Shown here one piece after another: positions 45,163 to 54,935 of a stretch of DNA of 64,000 nt (the stretch's first letter is position 1; every line of letters begins with the position of its first letter). Origin of the DNA: AWTP1-13 sp963820375 (GTDB taxonomy: Bacteria; Pseudomonadota; Alphaproteobacteria; Rhizobiales; Hyphomicrobiaceae); NCBI GenBank assembly GCA_963820375.1, contig CAWFZX010000015.1, positions 62,001 through 126,000 on the forward strand. The letters run 5' to 3'. Below the pieces are notes generated by a model, which searched no databases, had not been told where the DNA came from, and worked only from the letters and a program-made list of their open reading frames with translations. The translations under genes and the position numbers were made by a program.

Positions 45163-47775
45163 ATGGCGGCACAAAACACACCTCGATCGGCTCTTGAGCG
45201 CAGCTTTGAGCGCAAGGTCACGCTCAGCCGGTGGGCTTTGCTGTTTGAAGGTCTTTGGCCGCGGGTCTGGGTGCTGCTGGGCCTCGCCGGGCTGTTCATG
45301 ACCGTGTCCCTGCTTGGCCTGTGGCCACGGCTCGACGAACTCTCCCATAAGGTGGTGCTCGGCCTTTTCGGCCTCGCCTTGCTGGCGGCCCTGGTCGCGC
45401 TGGCGCGGGTGCGCTGGCCCTCCCGCGCGGAGGCGATCCGCCGGGTGGAGGGCGTGTCTGGCCTCAAGCACCGTCCCGCCTCCTCCTACGAAGACACCGT
45501 GACGCTCAACGCCGAGGACGCGCGCACGGCCGTGCTCTGGCGGGTCCATCGCCAGCGGCTCGCTGCCCTGTTGGCCAAGCTGCGGGTCGGCCGGCCGGCC
45601 CCGCGCACGGATCGTTATGATCCGTTTGCCGTCCGCGCCTTGCTGCTGCTGAGTGTTTTGCTCCTGATTGGCGCTGCCGGGGATAGCGCCTCCGACCGCC
45701 TGTGGTCCGCCTTCCGGTTCGGGCCACTGGCCAAGGGGGCGGAAGCGCGCCTCGATGCCTGGGTGACGCCCCCGGCCTACACCGGCAAACCCCCCATCAT
45801 GTTGGCGGACGGTTCGCATGGGGGATGGCAGCAACTTGAACGGCCCGCCGGACCCTACGAGGTGCCGGACAAGAGCGTGCTGGTGGTTCGCGCCAGCGGC
45901 GCCGGCGTGGGAGCCCTGTCGCTGGAGGTTCCGGCCGGTCCTCAGGGCGGCACGCGGCACTTGGAGGTGCCGGCGCCGGCCAACGCCACCGAGGTTGCCG
46001 AGATCCGCACCGAAATCGGCAGCTCTGGAGCCGTCTCGGTCTTCAGTTCGGGCACGCAGATGGCGACCTGGACCTTCCAGGTGACGCCGGATCTGCCGCC
46101 GAAAATCAGCCTTGTGAAGGAGCCCGAACGGACGCCGCGAGGCGGCCTGAAGTTGTCCTTCAAGGTCGAGGACGACTACGGCGTGGTGTCGGCCGAGACG
46201 CGCATAAAGCGCGTGGCGCCGAAGGAAGATACATCGGCGACCGCCTGGGCGCGCGCTGGCGCCAAGAAGGGTCCGCGCCCTCCGCTCGAGCGGCCACCCG
46301 GGCTGGCCCTGCGGCTGCCCAAGGCCTATCCCAAGCAGGCCGAGGGACAGAGCTTCCATGAAATCGGCGATCATCCCTGGGCCGGCATGAAGGTGCGCCT
46401 CACCCTCCTCGCCAAAGACCTCGCCGGCCAGGTTGGCCGCAGCGAGGCAATCGAGATGGTTCTGCCGGAGCGGCGTTTCAGCAAGCCGCTGGCGCGCGCC
46501 GTGGTGGAGCAGCGCCGCCGGCTGGTCGAGGACCCGCGCGATCGCCTGCAGGTGGTGCGCGCGCTCGACGCCCTCACCTTGGAGCCGGAGGGGTTCATCG
46601 AGGATCTGCAAGTCTATCTGGCACTCCGCTCGGCCTATTGGCGTCTGCAACGCGAAACCAACCGCGCCAGCCGCAACAGCGTCATTGCGCAGTTGTGGGA
46701 CGTTGCCCTGCGCATCGAGGACGGCAATCTCAGCGATGCGGAACGGGCCCTGCGAGCGGCGCAGGATCGCCTATCCAAGGCGCTGGAAGAAGGGGCCTCC
46801 GACGAGGAAATCCAACGCCTCATGCAAGAGCTGCGGCAGGCGCTGGCCCAGTTCCTCGAGCAGCTGCAGAAGCAGGCGGAAAATCAACCCCCCATGCAGG
46901 GCATGGATCGCAACAACCAGTTCATGACCCCGCAGGACCTCGATCAGCTCCTGCGCAACTTGGAGAACATGGCGCGCTCGGGCAATCGCGACACGGCCCA
47001 GCAGATGCTCAGCCAGCTGCGCGATCTGCTCGACAGGCTGCAGTCGGGACGCATGGCCGACCAGGGCCAGAGCCGCCAATTCGGCAAGATGATGGACGAG
47101 TTCGGCAACATCATCGGCCGCCAACAACAGCTCTTGGACGATACCTTCGGCCAGCAGCGCCAGCAGGGCCAGCGCGGCCAGCAGGGGCAAAAGGGCCAGC
47201 AGGGGCAAAAGGGGCAGCAGGGTCAAAAAGGCCAGCAGGGTCAGAAAGGCCAACGCGGCCAGCAAGGCCAGCCAGGCGAAGGCCAGGGTGAGGGCGAAGG
47301 CCAGGAGCTCGGCGGCCTCGGCGATCGCCAGCGCGAGCTGCGCGACATGCTCGGCAGATTACAGCGCGGCATGCGGGAATTCGGTCTTAATACGCCCGAG
47401 CAGTTCGGCGGCGCGGGCGAGTCCATGGAGCGCGCCGAGCGGGCCTTGCGGGACGGCGATCTCGACGGCGCCGCGCAGGAGGAAAGCCGGGCGCTCGAAC
47501 AGCTGCGCCAGGGCGCGCGCGAGATGGCACAGCAGATGCTGAACCAGATGCCCTCGCGCTTCGGCTTGAACGACAATAGCGGCGAGCTCGACCCGCTTGG
47601 CCGTCCCCCGCAGCGAACCGACGGTCCCGATCCCGGCATCGGCGTCAAAGTGCCGGACCAGATCGACGTCCAGCGCGCCCGCGAGATTTTGGAGGAGTTG
47701 CGCCGCCGCCTGGGCGAGCCGACGCGTCCCTCCATCGAGCTTGAGTACCTGGAACGCCTGCTCAAGTTGTTCTGA
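45163..47775 (+). CDS. TIGR02302/DUF4175 family membrane protein
   Basis: An 870-residue protein of a family confined mainly to alphaproteobacteria, of unknown function. Two N-terminal membrane helices (WVLLGLAGLFMTVSLLGL near residue 40, VVLGLFGLALLAALVAL near 65) and a third near 155-172 (ALLLLSVLLLIGAAG) anchor it. A large extracytoplasmic beta-rich region (AWVTPPAYTGKPPIML near 200) follows, then a long helical, glutamine-rich tail (residues ~530-720). About residues 664-705 are a QQGQKG-type repeat encoded by imperfect 18-bp units. The C terminus (RAREILEELRRRLGEPTRPSIELEYLERLL) is the most conserved part. It stands alone. Confidence 0.85.
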   Translation: MAAQNTPRSALERSFERKVTLSRWALLFEGLWPRVWVLLGLAGLFMTVSLLGLWPRLDELSHKVVLGLFGLALLAALVALARVRWPSRAEAIRRVEGVSGLKHRPASSYEDTVTLNAEDARTAVLWRVHRQRLAALLAKLRVGRPAPRTDRYDPFAVRALLLLSVLLLIGAAGDSASDRLWSAFRFGPLAKGAEARLDAWVTPPAYTGKPPIMLADGSHGGWQQLERPAGPYEVPDKSVLVVRASGAGVGALSLEVPAGPQGGTRHLEVPAPANATEVAEIRTEIGSSGAVSVFSSGTQMATWTFQVTPDLPPKISLVKEPERTPRGGLKLSFKVEDDYGVVSAETRIKRVAPKEDTSATAWARAGAKKGPRPPLERPPGLALRLPKAYPKQAEGQSFHEIGDHPWAGMKVRLTLLAKDLAGQVGRSEAIEMVLPERRFSKPLARAVVEQRRRLVEDPRDRLQVVRALDALTLEPEGFIEDLQVYLALRSAYWRLQRETNRASRNSVIAQLWDVALRIEDGNLSDAERALRAAQDRLSKALEEGASDEEIQRLMQELRQALAQFLEQLQKQAENQPPMQGMDRNNQFMTPQDLDQLLRNLENMARSGNRDTAQQMLSQLRDLLDRLQSGRMADQGQSRQFGKMMDEFGNIIGRQQQLLDDTFGQQRQQGQRGQQGQKGQQGQKGQQGQKGQQGQKGQRGQQGQPGEGQGEGEGQELGGLGDRQRELRDMLGRLQRGMREFGLNTPEQFGGAGESMERAERALRDGDLDGAAQEESRALEQLRQGAREMAQQMLNQMPSRFGLNDNSGELDPLGRPPQRTDGPDPGIGVKVPDQIDVQRAREILEELRRRLGEPTRPSIELEYLERLLKLF

Positions 47776-47988
47776 AGGCCGCCCGCGCCCCGTCCTGCCC
47801 TGCCTCGCGACGGCTTGCGAGACGCCCCCATTTTGGGGGATGGGAGTGCCGCACTTCCCATTTGAACGCCAGTGACTTGGTCGCTAGAGTGCACACGCGT
47901 GTTTTGCGACAATCCGCCGGGCCCGCGCGATCGGGTGGGGACCCTCAATAACAAAAATGGCGCGCCGGCGTAGGGAGCGGTAATTCAT

Positions 47989-48951
47989 ATGGATATCCAA
48001 GATATGCGCATTTTTGCGCGCGTGGCGGCTTTGCAAAACCTGTCCGCTGTCGGCACCGAGCTTGGTCTTACCCCGGGAACCATCTCCAAACGCATTCAAG
48101 CCCTCGAGGACCAGCTGTCGGCACGCTTGTTTGATCGTACCACCAGGAGCATTCGCATCACCGAGGAGGGCGCAACCTTCCTCGTCCACGTCGAGCGCAT
48201 TCTGGCCGAAATCGAGGTGGCGTGCGCCAGCGTCGACGATCGGGTGAGCAAGCCCAAGGGCACCCTCAAGATCGCCGCCCCGGCGTTCCTCGGCCGCCGC
48301 TACGTTGCCCCCGCCTTGTGCCAGTTCATGCGTGCGTATCCAGAAATCGACGTGCAGGTCGATCTGCAGGATCGTGCCGTAAACCTGCAGGAAGACGGCT
48401 ACGACATCGCCATTCGCACGGGGACTTTGTCCAACTCCACGCTAATCGCCAAACGCCTGGCTCCCGACCGGCACATTATCGCTGCGTCTCCCGCCTACCT
48501 CGCGCGCAAGGGGCGGCCAACACAGCCGGAAGATCTCGCCCGACATGACTGCCTGATCCTCGGCGACCGGATGCAGTGGCCGTTCAGCAGGAACGGAATG
48601 GAGACATCGGTCCGCATTCAGGGGCCGATCCGCTCCAATGACGGCGAACTGTTGTGCCAGGCGGCGCAGGATGGGCTTGGCCTGATCCGAGCCTCCGAGC
48701 TGGTGGTGCTGTCGGAACTGCGCTCAGGCAAGCTGACGCAGGTCCTGGCCGACTATGAGGTCGGCAGCAACACCGCTGTCTGGGCGCTCTATCCGAGCGC
48801 CAAGCATTTGCTGCCGCGCATGCGCGCGCTGTTGGATTTTCTCGGCATCTGGTTCCGCGACCTGACCAACGGCGCCAACGGGGCCAACGTCCTCACAGCT
48901 AGCAGCCTCGCCAGCTCGGCGAATTCGCACCCGCAGGCCACCGCCGGTTGA
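47989..48951 (+). CDS. LysR-family transcriptional regulator
   Basis: A 320-residue regulator. The winged helix (MDIQDMRIFARVAALQNLSA, GLTPGTISKRIQALEDQLSARLFDRTTRSIRIT) occupies residues 1-60, and the effector-binding domain begins near 90 (GTLKIAAPAFLGRRYVAPAL). It belongs to the DsdC/CrgA-like subgroup common in proteobacteria, typically acting on a divergent or nearby gene; no obvious target is adjacent. The C-terminal ~25 residues are Asn/Ala/Ser-rich and probably disordered. It converges with the solute-binding protein gene, 14 nt apart. Confidence 0.9.
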   Translation: MDIQDMRIFARVAALQNLSAVGTELGLTPGTISKRIQALEDQLSARLFDRTTRSIRITEEGATFLVHVERILAEIEVACASVDDRVSKPKGTLKIAAPAFLGRRYVAPALCQFMRAYPEIDVQVDLQDRAVNLQEDGYDIAIRTGTLSNSTLIAKRLAPDRHIIAASPAYLARKGRPTQPEDLARHDCLILGDRMQWPFSRNGMETSVRIQGPIRSNDGELLCQAAQDGLGLIRASELVVLSELRSGKLTQVLADYEVGSNTAVWALYPSAKHLLPRMRALLDFLGIWFRDLTNGANGANVLTASSLASSANSHPQATAG

Positions 48952-48965
48952 GCGGATTGGCTCCG

Positions 48966-49835
48966 CTAAAAGGCGCGCAACGGGAAGTAGCGCAACAGCA
49001 GTTCTTCGTAGCGGCCGGTCGCACGAATGTGCTTGAGGGCGGCGTTGATCAGGCTTTTGAGCTGCTGATCCTCCCGCCCGACCATGACGCCCACGCCGTC
49101 GCCGAAATATTTCGGCTCGCTGAACGGCCCGCCCTTGAACTCGCAACAGCCCTTGGAGGCCGTGCCGTTCAGCCAAAACACCAGGCTAATGCCGTCGTCG
49201 AACAACAGTTCGGCGGCCCCGGTGATGACGGCGTCACGCGCCAGCTCCGGCGTCTCGAAGGTGCGGATCGAACTGTCGGAGAAAAAGGCGCGCAGATACG
49301 CCTCGTGCGCGGTGCCTTTGGCCACGGCAATCTTCTTGCCTTCGAGCCCTTCGGGCGTGACCTCGACCCGGCTGGCATTGCGCTGGCCGGCAAAACGGCC
49401 GGGCGTGTGGTAGTAGCGGTCGGTGAAATCGACGGCCCTGAGCAGGTTTTGGCTGATGGCGTGCGAGGCGATAATGGCGTCAGCCTCACCGCGTCGCAGC
49501 GCCGACACCAATTGCGACCATGGCCGCACCTGGATGTCGCAAGCCGCCGCCAGCTCCAGGCAGACGGCGCGGGCGATGTCCACATTGAAACCGGTCAAGA
49601 CGTTGTCTTCGTCGAGATAGTTAAAGGGCGGGTAGTCGCCTTCGGTGAGAAAGCGGATCACGGCCCGCCGCGACAGCGCTTGGGCGGTCTCCGCCTCGGG
49701 CGTGGCCTGCGGTGCCTGCGCGCGCAAGGGCAGCCCGCTCAGGCCGACAACGCCAGCAACCAGGCAAAGGCCGGCGAACCGGCGCACCGTCCCCAACATG
49801 CTCTTTGGCTTTACCCTTGTTGCTCCTGGCAGCAT
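48966..49835 (-). CDS. Periplasmic amino-acid-type solute-binding protein (SBP family 3)
   Basis: A 289-residue exported binding protein. The signal peptide (RRFAGLCLVAGVVGLSGL, cleavage near RAQAP) precedes the family 3 fold: FLTEGDYPPFNYLDEDNVLTGFNVDIARAV, the ADAIIASHAISQNL loop, and EGLEGKKIAVAKGTAHEAYL. Such proteins usually serve polar amino acid ABC importers, but no permease or ATPase gene is adjacent; orphan members can be sensors or enzymes (cyclohexadienyl dehydratase-like). ATG 49835 has AGGG 7 nt upstream; ATG 49799 is also possible. Confidence 0.82.
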   Translation of the reverse strand: MLPGATRVKPKSMLGTVRRFAGLCLVAGVVGLSGLPLRAQAPQATPEAETAQALSRRAVIRFLTEGDYPPFNYLDEDNVLTGFNVDIARAVCLELAAACDIQVRPWSQLVSALRRGEADAIIASHAISQNLLRAVDFTDRYYHTPGRFAGQRNASRVEVTPEGLEGKKIAVAKGTAHEAYLRAFFSDSSIRTFETPELARDAVITGAAELLFDDGISLVFWLNGTASKGCCEFKGGPFSEPKYFGDGVGVMVGREDQQLKSLINAALKHIRATGRYEELLLRYFPLRAF

Positions 49836-50038
49836 GGCGATCCCTGACCCGACGGCATTGGCGGACCCAGCCGCCGGCAGCGGCATTCTAACGGCAAGGC
49901 ACGACGGCGCGCGAGGGCGCCGATCGGCGCAGGCACGTGGGGCGCGCGCGGGCCAAGGCGTGAGGGATTTGGCTTCCGATCGACGGGAAGGCGGCCCAAC
50001 CGCAACCCCAAAAAGCCCGGGCGGCAACCGCCTCGGCA

Positions 50039-51073
50039 TTACGGTTGCCAGGGCCGATGCTCCTGATCGTGGCGAGCCGGCGTTTTGGCTTTGGCGATTT
50101 CGTGGGCAAGGGTTGCCAGCACCTGCTTGAGGCCCTGCCGGGCGACGGCGGACAGCGCCAAGGGTTTCTTGCGGGCGGCGCGGCGGAGCGCCTCGACCTT
50201 GGCGGCAAGCGTTGTGGCATCCAAGGCATCGCATTTGGACAACGCCACGATCTCCTTCTTGCGCTCGAGGCCCGCACCGTAAGCCTTGAGCTCGGTGCGC
50301 ACGGTGCGATAGGCGGCGGCGACATCTTCGACCGTGGCATCGACAAGATGCAGCAACACGCTGCAGCGCTCGACGTGACCAAGAAAGCGCGTGCCCAGGC
50401 CGGAGCCGGCGTGCGCGCCCTCGATCAGCCCCGGCACATCGGCTAGCACAAAGTCGAGACCATCACTGCGCACGACGCCGAGATGAGGAATGAGTGTGGT
50501 GAAGGGATAGTCGGCGATCTTGGGTTTGGCGGCGCTGACGGCGGCGAGAAAGGTCGATTTGCCCGCGTTCGGCAACCCGACAATGGCGGCGTCGGCGATC
50601 AGCTTGAGCCTGAACCAGATCGTTAGCTCCTCGCCCGGCTCGCCCGGATTGGCGCGACGCGGCGCCTGATTGGTCGAGGACTTGAAGTGGGCGTTGCCGA
50701 AGCCACCGTTGCCTCCGCGGGCGAGACGCGTGCGATCGCCGACCTTGACGAGGTCGGCCAGCAACGTCGCCTGATCCTCGGCCAGCACCTGGGTTCCCGG
50801 CGGCAGGGCGATGACGATGTCGTCGCCGCCCGCGCCGGAGCGGTTCTTTCCCATGCCCGTGCGGCCATTCTTGGCCTTGAAATGCTGCTGATAACGGTAG
50901 TCGATCAGAGTGTTGAGACCGGCCACACACTCAACCCAGACATCGCCGCCCTTGCCACCGTCGCCGCCATCGGGGCCGCCGAACTCGATGAATTTCTCGC
51001 GCCGAAAGGAGACCGCGCCGGCGCCGCCGTCGCCGGAGCGGATGTAGATCTTAGCCTGATCCAGAAACTTCAT
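50039..51073 (-). CDS. obgE: Obg family GTPase (ObgE/CgtA)
   Basis: A 344-residue ribosome-associated GTPase needed for 50S assembly. The glycine-rich Obg domain (residues 1-158: GDGGAGAVSFRREKF, GGPDGGDGGKGGDV) precedes the G domain with GLPNAGKSTF (near 165), the switch region DYPFTTLIPHLGV, DVPGLIEGA (G3) and SKCDALD (G4). There is no long C-terminal extension. Start ATG 51073 is the universal MKFLDQ. The neighbours GNAT-rpmA-rplU are the standard alphaproteobacterial order. Confidence 0.97.
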   Translation of the reverse strand: MKFLDQAKIYIRSGDGGAGAVSFRREKFIEFGGPDGGDGGKGGDVWVECVAGLNTLIDYRYQQHFKAKNGRTGMGKNRSGAGGDDIVIALPPGTQVLAEDQATLLADLVKVGDRTRLARGGNGGFGNAHFKSSTNQAPRRANPGEPGEELTIWFRLKLIADAAIVGLPNAGKSTFLAAVSAAKPKIADYPFTTLIPHLGVVRSDGLDFVLADVPGLIEGAHAGSGLGTRFLGHVERCSVLLHLVDATVEDVAAAYRTVRTELKAYGAGLERKKEIVALSKCDALDATTLAAKVEALRRAARKKPLALSAVARQGLKQVLATLAHEIAKAKTPARHDQEHRPWQP

Positions 51074-51095
51074 GGTTCTCGCTACGGCAAGCCGA

Positions 51096-51683
51096 TCAGC
51101 CTGCGCCAATCCGGCCCAACCAATGGCGCCAGCGCCGCCGCTCCAGCAGACCGGGATCGGCAGGCGCGATCACCAACAGGGCGCGTTGGCGCTCGAGCCG
51201 GTAGGTGATGGCATCCACTTGGTAGCCGCGCGCGGCACAGACAATAGGGATGCGCTCGACTTCGGTGAAGCCGAGCTTGGCAAGCACGCGCCCCGAGGCG
51301 GGGTTGTCGACAAAGTGGGCGGAAGAAAATGCCGGCAAGCGACGGTCTCGAATGCCATGCGCCAGCACGGCCCGGCCGGCCTCGGTGGCGAAGCCTTGGC
51401 CCCACCAGGGCTTGCCCAGCCAGAACCCCAGTTCGGCAATGCCGGATGGCCGGCGATAGAAGCCCGCGCCGCCGATCAGCCGACGCCCACCACCCTCGAT
51501 GGCAAACCGCACCTCGCCCCTGGCGGGCTTGAGCCAGGCCAGCGCTTGGGCTTCATCGAAGGGGTGAGGGATATCGCTCGTCATCGAGGCGACGGCCCAG
51601 TCGCCGGCGAGACGGGCAAACTCCCGCGCGTCGGAGCGCTGAAACGGCCGCAGGAGCAAACGCTGGGTCTTGATCGTGAGCAT
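51096..51683 (-). CDS. GNAT-family N-acetyltransferase (RimJ/RimL-like)
   Basis: A 195-residue acetyltransferase: TQRLLLRPFQRSDAREFARLA opens the fold and LGFWLGKPWWGQGFATEAGRAVLAHG holds the acetyl-CoA loop (Gln/Gly-x-Gly/Ala, near residue 100). The C terminus carries an Arg-rich extension. RimJ/RimL members acetylate ribosomal protein N termini; other members modify small molecules. This gene typically lies between rpmA and obgE in alphaproteobacteria, as here. ATG 51683 matches the family start. Confidence 0.9.
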   Translation of the reverse strand: MLTIKTQRLLLRPFQRSDAREFARLAGDWAVASMTSDIPHPFDEAQALAWLKPARGEVRFAIEGGGRRLIGGAGFYRRPSGIAELGFWLGKPWWGQGFATEAGRAVLAHGIRDRRLPAFSSAHFVDNPASGRVLAKLGFTEVERIPIVCAARGYQVDAITYRLERQRALLVIAPADPGLLERRRWRHWLGRIGAG

Positions 51684-51772
51684 GCGGCAAGCGTGTGTGC
51701 GCCCGAGCCTCGCCGTCAATCCGCAGGACGCTGACGTCGCCTTGGCGCCGTCAGAAATTGCCCCCCGGGGCG

Positions 51773-52046
51773 CTATTCGGCAGCCGCCTTGGCCGCCGGT
51801 TTCACCGACACAAAGACGCGCCCGTTGCGCTTGGTGGCGAACTCGACGTTACCCTCGGTCAGCGCGAACAGGGTGTGGTCGGTCCCCATGCCCACGTTCG
51901 GAGCCGGCATGCCAGCGGGTGCCACGCTGACGCACGAGAATATTGCCGGCGAGCACACGCTCGCCGCCATAGCGCTTGATGCCGAGCCGTCGGCCCGCCG
52001 TATCGCGCCCGTTGCGCGACGAGCCGCCTGCCTTCTTGTGTGCCAT
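51773..52046 (-). CDS. rpmA: 50S ribosomal protein bL27, frame broken by an apparent one-base insertion
   Basis: The first ~48 residues (MAHKKAGGSSRNGRDTAGRR..., through RGTRWHAGS) lie in one frame from ATG 52046, and the rest (NVGMGTDHTLFALTEGNVEF through VKPAAKAAAE) lie in another ending at 51773. Together they make a complete bL27. Removing one C near 51899 restores TCC-AAC-GTG and the full frame. As bL27 lines the peptidyl-transferase centre and is almost always kept, a base-calling or assembly error is likely. It is downstream of rplU, 26 nt away. Confidence 0.9.
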
Positions 52047-52072
52047 GGCAAAGATCCTTGCTGAGCCGGCGA

Positions 52073-52384
52073 TCAGGCGCCGACGATATCCTTGATGCGA
52101 ACGGTGGTCTGCTCCTGCCGGTGGCCCCGCTTGCGCCGCGAATTCTTGCGGCGCCGCTTCTTGAAGGCGATCACCTTGGCGGCCCGTCCCTGTTCCAGGA
52201 TCTCGGCGGTCACCTTGGCCCCGGTGACGCCGGGGGTGCCGACCTTGGGCGCCTCGCCACCCAGCATGAGCACCTCGGCGAATTCGACGGTTGCGCCGGC
52301 CTCACCCCCCACCTTTTCGATGGTCAGGACATCATTCGGCGCGACGCGGTACTGCTTGCCGCCGGTCTTGATGACAGCGTACAT
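52073..52384 (-). CDS. rplU: 50S ribosomal protein bL21
   Basis: A 103-residue ribosomal protein of normal length: MYAVIKTGGKQYRVAPND at the start, VLMLGGEAPKVGTPGV, and the basic tail KKRRRKNSRRKRGHRQEQT that contacts 23S rRNA, ending TTVRIKDIV. It heads rplU-rpmA-GNAT-obgE. Its promoter is probably 52477-52504, leaving a ~90-nt leader that could serve in autoregulation. Confidence 0.98.
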   Translation of the reverse strand: MYAVIKTGGKQYRVAPNDVLTIEKVGGEAGATVEFAEVLMLGGEAPKVGTPGVTGAKVTAEILEQGRAAKVIAFKKRRRKNSRRKRGHRQEQTTVRIKDIVGA

Positions 52385-52476
52385 CTTTGATTTCCCTAGA
52401 TTTCCCGCTGCGAATGGCAACTAGACCCCGCACACGGTATCGCGCGTGCGAGGGTCGTGGCTCGGGTCGGCGCGCA

Positions 52477-52504
52477 CTATTATTGAGGGGACGCGCAAAG
52501 TCAA
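52477..52504 (-). promoter_or_regulatory. Promoter of rplU-rpmA-GNAT-obgE
   Basis: On the - strand TTGACT (52499-52504) and TAATAG (52477-52482) are separated by 16 bp. The elements lie about 95 bp upstream of the rplU start, in a locally AT-rich patch. Confidence 0.6.
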
Positions 52505-52932
52505 CTTTGCTGATGGCGGTTTGGCGCCTCCTCGGGTTGACAGCCGTGCCGCCATCAACGATGGTGCGGCCACATCCAGACGGCCCCGTGACAACGAGCC
52601 GCCGCCTGGCAGGTCGGGCCCCGGCGGCGCGATCGGGAGCCAGGAGGTCAACGTCCGCCAGCGCGTCGCGCCCGCGGGCGCCGTTTGTCGTTGCGGCGGC
52701 CAGGGCAGGGCGTTGGCAAGCTTTGAGCGGTAAGCGGCAGAGATCGTGCCTCCCGGTGGGGAGGGGCAAGCCCAGGCGGGCAGGGGTGGTCCGTGCTGAC
52801 GCGGCCGCAGCCATCGCCTGTGGCGCTGGACGCCCGCCCGCCGCGCTGAGCCCTCGCGCGGGACGGGAGGCCGGCCACCTCGGCGCCTGCCGCGGCCTGA
52901 TCCATGCAACACTCACTGCTCTTGGAGCCTAA
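52505..52932. other. 428-bp GC-rich spacer between rplU and ffh
   Basis: No gene is supported; open frames on both strands are Arg/Ala/Pro-rich shadows. It must carry the ffh promoter, but no confident -35/-10 pair was found. GGAG at 52924-52927 is the ffh ribosome site. Confidence 0.4.
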
Positions 52933-54502
52933 ATGTTCCAATCGCTGTCAGATCGGCTTGCCGGCGTCCTCGACAAGCTCACCCGGCGCGGGTCGCTCAC
53001 CGACAGCGACGTGGCGGAAGCCATGCGCGAGGTGCGTCGCGCGCTCTTGGAAGCCGACGTGGCGCTCGAGGTCGTGCGCGACTTCACCGAGAAGGTGCGC
53101 AGCAAGGCGATCGGCCAGGATGTGATCAAATCCGTCACCCCCGGGCAGATGGTGGTCAAGATTGTGCACGACGAGCTGGTCAGCATGCTGGGCTCGGACG
53201 CCGAGCCAATCGACCTTGCTGCCCAGCCACCGGTGCCGATCATGCTGGTCGGCCTGCAGGGCTCGGGCAAGACCACAACCTGTGCCAAGATCGGCTACCG
53301 CCTCAGCAACCGTGACAAGAAGAAAGTGCTGATGGCCTCGCTCGACACGCGCCGGCCGGCGGCCCAGGAGCAACTGCGGGTGCTCGGCGAACAGGCCCAG
53401 GTCGACACGCTGCCGATCGTGGCCGGACAGACGCCGCAACAGATTGCCCAGCGCGCCCTCGATGCAGCGCGACTTGCCGGCTACGACGTGGTGCTGCTCG
53501 ACACAGCGGGGCGCACACATATCGATGACGCGTTGATGCGTGAGTCGGCCGAGGTGCGCAGCATGGCGCACCCCCACGAGACGCTGTTGGTAGCCGATTC
53601 GCTCACCGGTCAGGACGCGGTGAAGCTGGCCAAGAGTTTCGATGAGCGTGTCGGGATCACCGGCATCGTGCTGACCCGGATCGATGGCGACGGCCGCGGC
53701 GGGGCGGCCCTCAGCATGCGTGCGGTGACCGGCAAGCCCATCAAGCTGCTTGGGGTGGGCGAGAAGTGGGATGCGCTGGAGGATTTCCACCCCCAACGCA
53801 TTGCCGGCCGCATCCTCGGCATGGGCGACGTGGTCAGCCTGGTCGAAAAGGCGGCGCAGACCATCGACATGGAGAAGGCGCAGAGCATCGCCGAGAAGCT
53901 GCGCAAGGGCGTCTTTGATCTTGAGGATTTGGCCGATCAACTCAAGCAAATGGAGCGGCTCGGCGGCATGTCGAGCATGCTGTCCATGTTGCCCGGCGTC
54001 GGCAAGGTCAAGCGGCAGATCGACGAAGCCAACATCGACAATACCATCGTCAAACGCCAGCGCGCCATCATCTCCTCAATGACGCCGAAGGAGCGGCGCA
54101 ACCCGAAGATCCTCGACGGCAAGCGCAAGCGGCGGATCGCGGCGGGCTCGGGCACCCGACCCGAGGACATCAATCGTCTGCTCAAGATGCACCGCCAGAT
54201 GGCGGACATGATGAAGCTGATGGGCAAGCAGCGTGGCGGCTTGATGCAGCGCATGATGGGCATGCGCGGCGGCGCGGCCGCGCCGAGCGCGGCGGAACTG
54301 GAAAAGATGCAGGCCGACCTGGCACGGCTCGATCCCAGGGCGCTGGAAAAGCTGCCCAAGGAATTGCAGGAGTCGTTGCCCAAAGGGCTGCCGGGACTGG
54401 CAGGCGGGGCGGCGCCGAAGCTGCCGGGCTTGCCCGGACTTGGGTGGCGCCGGGCTGCCACGGCTGCGCGGCCTGCCCGGCTTGCCGGCAAAGAAGAAAT
54501 AG
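52933..54502 (+). CDS. ffh: Signal recognition particle protein Ffh, with an apparent frameshift near the C terminus
   Basis: The GTPase that delivers nascent membrane proteins to FtsY. The N domain (MFQSLSDRLAGVLDKL) is followed by the G domain (GLQGSGKTTTCAKI near 107, DTRRPAAQEQL, DTAGRTHID, TRIDGDGRGG) and the methionine-rich M domain (from ~328; MGKQRGGLMQRMMGMRGG). Near 54442 an extra G in a GGG run shifts the frame. Without it the tail reads GLPRLRGLPGLPAKKK and stops at 54502. As written, the frame runs on to 54564 and overlaps rpsP. The functional domains lie upstream of the shift. Confidence 0.93.
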
Positions 54503-54554
54503 CGATGCTGCGCGGCCGAATTTTTGCACAGTTGCACCAACCTGGGAGAACAGC

Positions 54555-54927
54555 ATGTCCGTGAAAATACGCCTCTCGCGCGGGGGCACCAAAAAGAGAC
54601 CTTACTTTTACATCGTGGTGGCTGATTCCGCCTCGCCGCGCGATGGCCGCTACATCGAGCAGATCGGCACGCACAATCCCCTGCTGCCCAAAGATAGCGC
54701 CGATCGCGTCAAGCTCGACCTGGAGCGCGCCAAGCACTGGCTCGCCGTCGGGGCCCAGCCCACCGACCGCGTCATGCGTTTTCTCGACGCCGCCGGCCTG
54801 GCCAAACGCACCGCAGAGCAACAATCCCAACAAAGCCAAACCAAAGAAAAAGCGCCTGGAGCGCGAAGCCGCTGCCGCCGAGGCGGCGGCCAAGAAAGCC
54901 GAAGCCGGCGAAGCCAAGCCCGCCTGA
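54555..54927 (+). CDS. rpsP: 30S ribosomal protein bS16, frame shifted in the tail
   Basis: From ATG 54555 (GGGAG site 7 nt upstream) the frame gives MSVKIRLSRGGTKKRPYFYI and the conserved core to about residue 83. Near 54804 the family-like tail (NNPNKAKPKKKRLEREAAAAE..., ending GEAKPA, stop 54925-54927) continues in the next frame, as if one A were extra in an AAA run. In the uncorrected frame there is no stop and the protein would run straight into RimM, giving an apparent S16-RimM fusion. The canonical tail in the other frame argues for a base error. Confidence 0.92.
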
Positions 54928-54935
54928 GTTGCGCT

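Noticed and set aside
51773..52046. Programmed ribosomal frameshift in rpmA
   Set aside because: No slippery heptamer or stimulatory structure at the shift, no known frameshifting in this family, and neighbouring genes show the same one-base pattern.
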